Notes under the pieces: generated by a model
What the model was told of the DNA's origin: nothing
Database searches by the model: none
Seen by the model: only the letters and a program-made list of their open reading frames with translations
NCBI RefSeq assembly: GCF_025463825.1
Contig: NZ_JAODBG010000021.1
Coordinates: forward strand, 1 to 51,207
Direction of reading: 5' to 3'
Length of the DNA stretch: 51,207 nt
Source of the DNA: Cryobacterium sp.
GTDB lineage: Bacteria; Actinomycetota; Actinomycetes; Actinomycetales; Microbacteriaceae
Made by a program: the position numbers and the translations under genes
Part shown: piece after piece, positions 45,015-51,207 of the stretch
How the letters are laid out: each line of letters begins with the position of its first letter
Position numbering within the stretch: the stretch's first letter is position 1

Positions 45015-46240
45015 GCGTGCTCCTTGGCGTCGTCAGACGCCTCGTCGAGGGGGTCGAGTACGGCGCTCGGCTCCGTGCCGATGACCGCAGTGGCCGGCGC
45101 CAGCTGGCTGGCCGCCTCAATGGCCTTGCGGCGGCTCAGCGGAGCGAGCGTCACGATGGTGCAGATGACCAGGGAGGTCACCAGGAATACGGTGGCCCAA
45201 CCGCTCGGCAGGCCGAAGAACACGGGCAGCACGTAATAGAGCAGGCAGCCGATGGACGCGGCCGCGGTCCAACCGTAGAAGATGAGCACGGCGTGCAGGT
45301 GGGAGTGGCCCATGTCCAGCAGCCGGTGGTGCAGGTGCTTGCGGTCGGCGCTGAACGGGGACTTGCCCGCGCGCACCCGCCGGAAGACCGCCAGCCCGAA
45401 GTCGAGCAGCGGGATGATGAGGATCGCCACGGGCAGGATCAGCGGGATGAACGCGGGGAACAGCTGGGCGCGGTTGATCGCGGTGGGGTCGACCTGGCCG
45501 GTGATGGCGATCGCAGACGTGGCCATCAGCAGGCCGACCAGCAGGGCGCCGGCGTCACCCATGAACATCTTCGCGGGGCGCCAGTTGACCGGCAGGAAGC
45601 CGACGCAGGCGCCGACCAGGATCGCGGCGATCAGTGAGGCCAGGTTGAAGTAGTTGGTGGGTGAGGTATCGCGCACCAGCAGGTAGCTGTAGATGAAGAA
45701 CACGCCGTTGGCGATCAGGGCCACCCCGGCGACCAAGCCGTCGAGCCCGTCGATGAAGTTGATCATGTTCATCACGATGACGATGGCCATCACGGTGATC
45801 ACGATGGACATCCACGACGACCCCACCGTGAGCCCGCCGATGGGCAGGGAGAAGACCTGCACGCCCTGCCAGGCGACCAGGCCGGCCGCGATGAACTGGC
45901 CGAGCAGCTTGGTCATCCAGTCCAGGTCCCAGATGTCGTCGGCCACACCGAGCAGCACGATCAGCAGGGCGGCGCCGAGGATGGCCATGATCTGGTGCGG
46001 GTCGGCGAAGATCAGCCGCAGCGGCGCGAATTGCGAGGCCACCAGGTAGGACACCCCGAACGCGACCAGGATGCCCAGGAACATCGCGATCCCGCCCAGC
46101 CGCGGCGTGGGCCGGGTGTGCACGTCGCGTTCGCGAATCTTGGGGTAGAGCCGGTATTTATGGGTGAGTTTGAGGACCACCTTCGACATGACGAAGGTGA
46201 CGACAGCCGACACGAGGGCCAGGATGAGGAACAGGGTCAT
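45011..46240 (-). CDS. MraY/WecA-like undecaprenyl-phosphate sugar-phosphate transferase
   Basis: 409 aa, about 11 membrane helices. Transfers a sugar-1-phosphate from a UDP-sugar onto undecaprenyl (or decaprenyl) phosphate, starting cell-wall glycan or arabinogalactan/teichuronic-type polymer synthesis. Motifs are HTRPTPRLGG, the Asp-rich VLLGVADDIWDLDW, NFIDGLDGL, FMGDAGALLVG and the basic loop KHLHHRLLDMGHSH, in the expected order. The last gives a WecA/TagO type rather than MraY. It is flanked by 4-nt overlaps with sua5 and atpI. Confidence 0.93.
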   Translation of the reverse strand: MTLFLILALVSAVVTFVMSKVVLKLTHKYRLYPKIRERDVHTRPTPRLGGIAMFLGILVAFGVSYLVASQFAPLRLIFADPHQIMAILGAALLIVLLGVADDIWDLDWMTKLLGQFIAAGLVAWQGVQVFSLPIGGLTVGSSWMSIVITVMAIVIVMNMINFIDGLDGLVAGVALIANGVFFIYSYLLVRDTSPTNYFNLASLIAAILVGACVGFLPVNWRPAKMFMGDAGALLVGLLMATSAIAITGQVDPTAINRAQLFPAFIPLILPVAILIIPLLDFGLAVFRRVRAGKSPFSADRKHLHHRLLDMGHSHLHAVLIFYGWTAAASIGCLLYYVLPVFFGLPSGWATVFLVTSLVICTIVTLAPLSRRKAIEAASQLAPATAVIGTEPSAVLDPLDEASDDAKEHA

Positions 46241-46938
46241 TGTTTTGGTACCGGGGCGAGCGCATCCCCGATCACGGCCTCGATGGCGGCGCGGGAGATG
46301 ACACCGTTGCGCACGATCTCCAGTTTGCCGCCGTTGGTGTCGAAACCGGTCGCGTCGATGATGGTGGAGGAGGTGTCGCCCGGGCGGTCGCCGATCGCCT
46401 CGTACTCGAGGCCGGCCACTCCCCCGTCGAGGTAGACCGCGACGCTGATGCCGAGCATCTCTTCGGCGCCGATCACGTCGATGGCGGACGGAAGGCCACT
46501 CGTGTTGGCGCTGGAGACGGCGAGCGGGCCGGTCTCGGCGAGGAGGTCCAGGGCCACCTGGTTGCGCGGCATCCGCAGGGCGACGGTGCCGCGGGTTTCA
46601 CCGAGGTCCCAGACCAGTGACGGCTGGGCGGTGAGCACGACCGTGAGGCCGCCCGGCCAGAAAGCGGCGACGAGGTCCCGCACGGGTTGCGGCACGTTCT
46701 CGGCGAGGGCGTCGAGGGTGGGGATGCCGGGGACCAGCACGGGCGGCGGCGACTGCCGGTCCCGTCCCTTGGCATCCAGCAGCTTCTGCACGGCCTCGGG
46801 GTTGAACGCGTCGGCGGCGACGCCATAGACGGTGTCGGTGGGGATGACAACGAGCGCGCCGCGGCCGATCGCCGCGCGTGCCAGTCGCATGCCGGTCGCG
46901 TATTCCTCGTCGACCGAGCAGTCATAGATTCGTGTCAT
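46237..46938 (-). CDS. L-threonylcarbamoyladenylate synthase (Sua5/YciO/YrdC)
   Basis: 233 aa. Makes threonylcarbamoyl-AMP from Thr, bicarbonate and ATP for the t6A37 modification of tRNAs reading ANN codons. Family motifs are VVIPTDTVYGVAADAF, KGRDRQSPPPVLV, FWPGGLTVVL, VALRMPRN and VSSANTSGLPSA. It is the short YrdC-like form without a Sua5 C-terminal domain. It overlaps the transferase gene by 4 nt. TAGAAT eight bases before ATG suggests its own short-leader promoter. Confidence 0.94.
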   Translation of the reverse strand: MTRIYDCSVDEEYATGMRLARAAIGRGALVVIPTDTVYGVAADAFNPEAVQKLLDAKGRDRQSPPPVLVPGIPTLDALAENVPQPVRDLVAAFWPGGLTVVLTAQPSLVWDLGETRGTVALRMPRNQVALDLLAETGPLAVSSANTSGLPSAIDVIGAEEMLGISVAVYLDGGVAGLEYEAIGDRPGDTSSTIIDATGFDTNGGKLEIVRNGVISRAAIEAVIGDALAPVPKQ

Positions 46939-47094
46939 CGGGCACGATTCTAGTGCAGCCTGCCTGAGAGGGCCGGAGGGCGCCCTGGCTGGGCCGGCGG
47001 AACCGTTCTAAGGAAAAAGTGGCGGCACTAGGACGAAAGTGGTCCCAGGGCCCTTATTTCGGACCGTTGTCCTTGTTCCGCACCGTTCTCCGGT
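46939..47094. promoter_or_regulatory. prmC-sua5 intergenic region with short repeats
   Basis: 156 bp. AAAGTGG occurs at 47016 and 47036, exactly 20 bp apart, and ACCGTT occurs at 47002, 47063 and 47082. GGAC-CGTT-GTCC can form a small hairpin (47061-47072). A -10-like TAGAAT (minus strand, 46947-46952) precedes sua5. Confidence 0.3.
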
Positions 47095-48015
47095 CTACGG
47101 GCGCACTGCGGTTGTGGTGCGATCTCGGGTGGTGAGGTCGCGGTGAGTGGCCGTGGCGCGCCAGCCGTCGGAATCCAGGAGGGCCCGGATCTCGGCGCCC
47201 TGCAGCTCGCCGTGTTCGATGATGAGCGCTCCCCCGGCGTGGAGCAGGCGGAGGCCGGTCTGCGACACCAGTCGCACCACGTCGAGGCCGTCTTCGCCGC
47301 CGAACAGCGCCTGGGCGGGGTCGAACAGGCGCACCTCCGGGTCGCGCGGGATGGCGTCGGCGGGAATATACGGCGGGTTGGAGACGACGACGGAGACGGT
47401 GCCGTCGAGTTCGCCGAACGCCTCGGCGAGGTCGGCGAACACCAGGGTCGCGTTCGGCGCCGCCACCTCGGCGAAGTTGCGGCTGGTCCAGGGGAACGCC
47501 TCCGCGGAGTTCTCGCAGGCATAGACCCTGGCGTGCGGCACCTCGGTGGCCAGGGCAAGCGCGATCGCGCCGCTGCCGGTGCCGAGGTCAACGCCGATCG
47601 GTTCCGGATCCGCCATCGAGCGCAGGGCGTCGATGGCGATCTGGGCGACGCCCTCGGTCTCCGGCCGGGGCACGAAGACCCCGGGACCGACGTTCAGCTC
47701 CAGACCGCGGAACGGCGCCCGGCCGGTGATGTGCTGCAGGGGCTCGCGCTTTTCCCGGCGCTGCACGAGGTCCGCGATGGCGGCGGCAACCGGGGCGGTG
47801 AGGACGCGGCCCATGATGGCGGCGGCTTGCACCTGCCCGCGGCTCTGGCCCAGCACGTGGCCGATGAGCAGGTCGGCATCCACCTCGGCGTCTTCGATAC
47901 CCGCTCGGGCGAGCCTGGCGACGGTGTCGGCGCGAACGCGATCGACGGTTACCGGACCCGGTTCGGGGGTGGGGTCATCCGAGAATGAAGCTGGAGGATT
48001 GCTGGGAGCTGTCAC
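47095..48015 (-). CDS. prmC: Peptide chain release factor N5-glutamine methyltransferase
   Basis: 306 aa from GTG 48015. Methylates the GGQ glutamine of release factors RF1 and RF2 with SAM. The N-terminal helical domain is followed by QHITGRAPFRGLELNVGPGV and FVPRPET, the SAM-binding GVDLGTGSGAIALALA and the catalytic SNPPYIP. TAAGAT lies eight bases upstream. The usual upstream neighbour prfA is not present; divergent cysK takes its place. Confidence 0.94.
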   Translation of the reverse strand: MTAPSNPPASFSDDPTPEPGPVTVDRVRADTVARLARAGIEDAEVDADLLIGHVLGQSRGQVQAAAIMGRVLTAPVAAAIADLVQRREKREPLQHITGRAPFRGLELNVGPGVFVPRPETEGVAQIAIDALRSMADPEPIGVDLGTGSGAIALALATEVPHARVYACENSAEAFPWTSRNFAEVAAPNATLVFADLAEAFGELDGTVSVVVSNPPYIPADAIPRDPEVRLFDPAQALFGGEDGLDVVRLVSQTGLRLLHAGGALIIEHGELQGAEIRALLDSDGWRATATHRDLTTRDRTTTAVRP

Positions 48016-48165
48016 AAAGTGAAATCTTACGCACCTCCCTGAGTATCGTCAGGGCTCTAGGCTGAACGGGGCTTACTGCACAGCTCCCGTTACGGCGTTA
48101 CCCACCCAGCGGCTCGTCCGCAGAATCACGAGGCTCCCTGATGAGCCCGCAGGAAAGGTCTACCG

Positions 48166-49104
48166 ATGTCCGCACGGATCTACTCAGACATTACCGAAAC
48201 CGTCGGCGGCACCCCGCTGGTGAAGCTGAACCGGCTTCCGGGCGATTCCACCGCAACGGTGCTTGCCAAGCTTGAGTTCTACAACCCGTCCAGCAGCGTC
48301 AAGGACCGTATCGGTGTGGCCATCGTGGACGCCGCGGAGAAGTCCGGCGAACTGCAGCCCGGCGGCACGATCGTCGAGGGCACCAGCGGCAACACCGGCA
48401 TCGCGCTGGCCCTGGTGGGTGCGGCGCGCGGCTACAAGGTGATCCTCGCGATGCCCGAGACCATGAGCAAGGAACGCAAAATCCTGCTGCGAGCCTACGG
48501 CGCCGAGCTGGTGCTGACCCCGGGCCCCGACGGTATGCGCGGCGCGGTCGAGAAGGCCAAGGAGATCGCCGCGGAGACGCCCGGCGCGATCTGGGCCCGC
48601 CAGTTCGACAACCCCGCCAACCCCGCCATCCACAAGGCCACCACGGGTGTGGAGATTTGGGATGACACCGACGGAGCCGTCGACCTGCTGGTTGCCGGCA
48701 TCGGCACCGGCGGCACCATCACCGGCGCCGGCCAGCTGCTCAAGGAACGCAAGCCTTCCGTGCGGGTCGTCGGGGTCGAGCCCAAGGACTCCCCGATCCT
48801 GAACGGCGGCGCCCCCGGCCCGCACAAGATCCAGGGCATCGGCGCCAACTTCGTGCCCTCGGTGCTCGACACCCAGGTGTACGACGAGGTCACCGATGTG
48901 ACCCTTGCCGACTCGATCGCCACCGCCCGCGCCCTGGGCACCCAGGAAGGCATCCTCGCCGGCATCTCCGGCGGCGCCGCCGTCTGGGCCGCCCTCGAGC
49001 AGGCAAAACTGCCCGAGAACGCCGGCAAGACCATCGTGGTGATCGTGCCCGGTTTCGGAGAGCGTTACATCAGCACGGTCCTCTACGAAGACCTCGTCGA
49101 CTAG
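48166..49104 (+). CDS. cysK: Cysteine synthase A (O-acetylserine sulfhydrylase)
   Basis: 312 aa from ATG 48166, with GGAAAGG upstream. Makes cysteine from O-acetylserine and sulfide using PLP. The PLP Lys is in [11 protein letters not shown], the substrate loop is [12 protein letters not shown], the phosphate-binding [10 protein letters not shown] and the C-terminal GISGGAAV are present. Next to cysE, as in most actinobacteria. Confidence 0.97.
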   Translation: MSARIYSDITETVGGTPLVKLNRLPGDSTATVLAKLEFYNPSSSVKDRIGVAIVDAAEKSGELQPGGTIVEGTSGNTGIALALVGAARGYKVILAMPETMSKERKILLRAYGAELVLTPGPDGMRGAVEKAKEIAAETPGAIWARQFDNPANPAIHKATTGVEIWDDTDGAVDLLVAGIGTGGTITGAGQLLKERKPSVRVVGVEPKDSPILNGGAPGPHKIQGIGANFVPSVLDTQVYDEVTDVTLADSIATARALGTQEGILAGISGGAAVWAALEQAKLPENAGKTIVVIVPGFGERYISTVLYEDLVD

Positions 49105-49158
49105 GCGTTCGGAAACGCTCGATCAACCCGCTCGACAGATAACAGACAGGTGCCCGGC

Positions 49159-49737
49159 ATGGGAGTGTTTGCCCGTATTCGCGAGGACATCGCGATGGCG
49201 CAGAAGCACGACCCTGCCGCGCACAGCAAGGCCGAGGTCGTGCTCGCCTACAGCGGCGTGCACGCGGTCTGGGCCTACCGGGTCACGAACCGGTTGTGGC
49301 TGGGCGGATACCGCCTGCCGGCCCGGCTACTCTCCCAGTACGCCCGGTTCCTCACCGGGGTGGAAATCCACCCCGGTGCGAGCATCGGCCGCCGGCTGTT
49401 CATCGACCACGGCATGGGCGTCGTGATCGGGGAGACCGCTGTGGTCGGCGACGACGTGATGCTGTACCACGGGGTCACGCTGGGTGGAAAGAGCCGGCAT
49501 GGAATCGTGCCGGGCGCCCAACGGCATCCGACCCTTCAGGACGGCGTCACCGTGGGCGCCGGCGCGAAGATTCTCGGCCCGATCACGCTCGGCGCGTGGA
49601 GCACTGTGGGGGCCAACGCCGTCGTCACGAAGGACGCCCCGCCGCGGTCGATCCTGCTCGGCATCCCCGCGCGCGCCCAGCCGGGCAGCGCCGAGGAGAT
49701 CATGGCGGCCCGCGGCCTGCTGAAGTCGGGCGCCTGA
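49159..49737 (+). CDS. cysE: Serine O-acetyltransferase
   Basis: 192 aa from ATG 49159 (a GTG at 49150 is a possible alternative). Short actinobacterial CysE without the long N-terminal helical domain of E. coli. Left-handed beta-helix with hexapeptide repeats: GVEIHPGASIGRRLFIDHGM, GVVIGETAVVGDDVMLYHGV and TLGGKSRHGI. The catalytic His pair lies in this region (DHGMG, YHGVT). Supplies O-acetylserine to CysK, with which it forms a complex in other species. The gap to cysK is 54 nt. Confidence 0.95.
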   Translation: MGVFARIREDIAMAQKHDPAAHSKAEVVLAYSGVHAVWAYRVTNRLWLGGYRLPARLLSQYARFLTGVEIHPGASIGRRLFIDHGMGVVIGETAVVGDDVMLYHGVTLGGKSRHGIVPGAQRHPTLQDGVTVGAGAKILGPITLGAWSTVGANAVVTKDAPPRSILLGIPARAQPGSAEEIMAARGLLKSGA

Positions 49738-49803
49738 CGTCGTTTCCTGCGATCGGGCACCTTCCCGCCGGGGCGTACGCGCAGGATCTTCGACCCCGGC
49801 AAC

Positions 49804-49818
49804 GCTGTGTAACACAGC
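49804..49818. promoter_or_regulatory. 15-bp palindrome upstream of the dioxygenase gene
   Basis: GCTGTGT-A-ACACAGC is a perfect inverted repeat with one central base. It lies just upstream of the -35 position expected for CAGAAT (49840-49845), which is 7 nt from ATG 49853. Candidate repressor operator. Confidence 0.5.
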
Positions 49819-49852
49819 CGCTTTGCGGGTGGATCACGGCAGAATAGTTGTC

Positions 49853-50878
49853 ATGATAACTTCACCCGCCGCGAAGAGCTCCACCCTGTCCCTGCCGATC
49901 CTGGACCTGTCCAGGCTCGATGCCGGGCCGGAAGAAGCCGAGGCGTTTAGAACGGAACTGCGCGAGGTCACCCACGAGTACGGCTTCTTCTACCTCACCG
50001 GGCATGGCGTGCCGGCAGAGCTCATCGACCGGGTGATGAGCACCTCGCGGGCGTTCTTCAACCTTTCCGAAGACGACAAGATGGCCATCGAGAACCTGCA
50101 GAGCCCGCACTTCCGCGGCTACACCCGGGTGGGCGGCGAACTCACCCAGGGCAAGGTGGACTGGCGTGAGCAGATCGACATCGGCCCGGAGCGACCCGCT
50201 CTCGAGCTCACCGCCGACGATGCCGACTACCTGCGCCTTGAGGGCCCGAATCAGTGGCCGCAGAACCTTCCCGCCCTCGAAGAGGTCATGACCCAGTGGC
50301 GCGACGAGCTCAACGACGTGGCCCTGCGCCTCATGCAGGCCTGGGCGCTCTCGCTCGGCGCCGACCAGCACGTATTTGACGAGGCGTTCGCGATCAAGCC
50401 GTCGACGTTGATCAAGATTGTTCGCTATCCCGGAAAGTCGGACCCCGCCCCGCGTCAGGGCGTCGGAGCACACAAGGACTCCGGTGTACTCACGCTGCTC
50501 TTCGTCGAGCCGGGCAAGGGCGGCCTGCAGGTCGAGAAGGACGGCGAGTGGATCGACGCGCCCCCGCTGGACGGTGCGTTCGTGGTGAACATCGGCGAGC
50601 TGCTGGAGGTGGCCACCGACGGGTACCTCAAGGCCACCGTGCACCGGGTGATCTCGCCGCTGATCGGCGACGACCGCATCTCGATCCCGTTCTTCTACAG
50701 TCCGGCGCTGGACGCCACCATCCCGGTGCTCACCCTGCCGGAGGAGCTGCACGCCCCCGGAATCACGGTCGACCCGGAGAACCCGATCTTCACGACCTAC
50801 GGCGAGAACTCACTGAAGAGCCGGATGCGCGCGCACCCGGACGTGGCGGCCATCCACCACTCCGACCTGCTCAAATAG
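49853..50878 (+). CDS. 2-oxoglutarate/Fe(II)-dependent dioxygenase (isopenicillin N synthase-like)
   Basis: 341 aa from ATG 49853. The N-terminal DIOX_N segment (LPILDLSRLD, YGFFYLTGHGVPAELIDRVM) precedes the 2OG-Fe(II) oxygenase core. Iron ligands are His and Asp in GAHKDSGVLTLL and His in KATVHRVISP. The 2-oxoglutarate Arg and Ser lie in DDRISIPFFYSP. Plant-like members of this family act on small molecules; the bacterial substrate is unknown. A single gene, with an own promoter and palindromic operator upstream. Confidence 0.9.
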   Translation: MITSPAAKSSTLSLPILDLSRLDAGPEEAEAFRTELREVTHEYGFFYLTGHGVPAELIDRVMSTSRAFFNLSEDDKMAIENLQSPHFRGYTRVGGELTQGKVDWREQIDIGPERPALELTADDADYLRLEGPNQWPQNLPALEEVMTQWRDELNDVALRLMQAWALSLGADQHVFDEAFAIKPSTLIKIVRYPGKSDPAPRQGVGAHKDSGVLTLLFVEPGKGGLQVEKDGEWIDAPPLDGAFVVNIGELLEVATDGYLKATVHRVISPLIGDDRISIPFFYSPALDATIPVLTLPEELHAPGITVDPENPIFTTYGENSLKSRMRAHPDVAAIHHSDLLK

Positions 50879-50947
50879 CTGCTGCCGGCTCGGGAGCACC
50901 AGGTCGCGGGAGCGGGGCGTCGAGCGCGAGCTTGACACACACCGCAT

Positions 50948-51207
50948 TCAGCGCACCTTCTTGCCGAGCCAGTGGTCGGCATAGGGGTCGGTGCCGAACG
51001 GGGCGACGTGCCACCCTCGACAAGCGCACTCCCCCACCCGCCACTGGCCTGTCGTCGCTGACCGCGAGCACGAACATACCAGTGTCGCCCTGCAGGTCGT
51101 GGCTGGGTTCATGCGCCATCGCCGAGTCGACCTCGGCCGGCAGCGCCGCACGGCCCCAGTACCGCCCGACGATGCATGTCGGTCAGCCCATCGAGAACGA
51201 GAAGAGG
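50948..51207 (-). pseudogene. Remnant of a GNAT-family N-acetyltransferase
   Basis: In one minus-strand frame the DNA reads IVGRYWGRAALPAEVDSAMA, HEPSHDLQGDTG and MFVLAVSDDRPVAGGGVRL, which resembles the N-terminal half of a GNAT protein. In another frame, only a few bases later, it ends with GWHVAPFGTDPYADHWLGKK, resembling the C-terminal end of the same family, then TGA at 50948. The middle with the acetyl-CoA loop (R/QxxGxG/A) is missing. A TGA also lies in frame (51183-51185) near the N-terminus. This indicates an internal deletion, frameshift and nonsense change. The gene may continue beyond the window edge. Identification rests on remembered family patterns. Confidence 0.6.

Noticed and set aside
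48016..48165. Riboswitch or T-box upstream of cysK
   Set aside because: No conserved SAM, T-box or other riboswitch core could be recognised in this 150-bp stretch.

Overview
The window is about 51 kb of high-GC DNA that is almost entirely coding. It reads as chromosome from an actinobacterium, most likely family Microbacteriaceae (a Cryobacterium- or Leifsonia-like organism). The support is G/C-rich third codon positions, frequent GTG starts, many TANNNT -10 boxes only 6-9 nt from the start codon, a PASTA-less Ser/Thr kinase, and the actinobacterial order prmC-sua5-MraY/WecA-like-atpI-atpB. The genus is an inference. I saw no insertion sequence, prophage, CRISPR array, rRNA or tRNA, so most of this is ordinary core and metabolic chromosome.

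Layout. (1) 1-6.7 kb: isoprenoid and envelope genes. The 5' part of ispG, the site-2 protease rseP and dxr are on the minus strand. A Ser/Thr kinase with a repeat-tailed lipoprotein, an SDR-like protein and a PlsC acyltransferase are on the plus strand. (2) 6.8-20.5 kb: an AHSA1 gene broken by one TGA, a YigZ protein, two paralogous GABA-type aminotransferases around an OsmC protein, an asparaginase, a PduO-type adenosyltransferase, a BCCT carrier, the polyamine importer potABCD and alanine dehydrogenase. (3) 20.5-25.1 kb: a PP2C, FHA and FtsK/SpoIIIE-ATPase set that looks like a split EssC-type module with no visible WXG100 substrate. (4) 25.3-36.6 kb: an Lrp regulator overlapping a third class III aminotransferase, then a VOC protein, DUF4192, an acetate carrier, an aldo/keto reductase with a heterodimeric ABC exporter, an ogt-tag DNA-repair pair and malate dehydrogenase. 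(5) 36.6-48 kb: yaaA and the complete F1Fo-ATP synthase operon (atpIBEFHAGDC), preceded by prmC, sua5 and a MraY/WecA-like transferase. (6) 48-51.2 kb: cysK-cysE, a 2-oxoglutarate/Fe(II) dioxygenase and the remnant of a GNAT acetyltransferase.

How the parts fit. Regions 2 and 4 hold uptake systems for amines and betaines, three class III aminotransferases, asparaginase, alanine dehydrogenase and an Lrp regulator with visible candidate operators. This is a plausible amine and amino-acid nitrogen catabolic neighbourhood. The kinase, PP2C and FHA proteins could form a phospho-signalling set controlling the FtsK-like ATPase. The clearest non-coding signals are a recurrent leaderless promoter architecture, a shared CAGTTGT/ACAACTG operator half-site around lrp, and strong intercistronic hairpins at stoichiometry break points of the atp operon.
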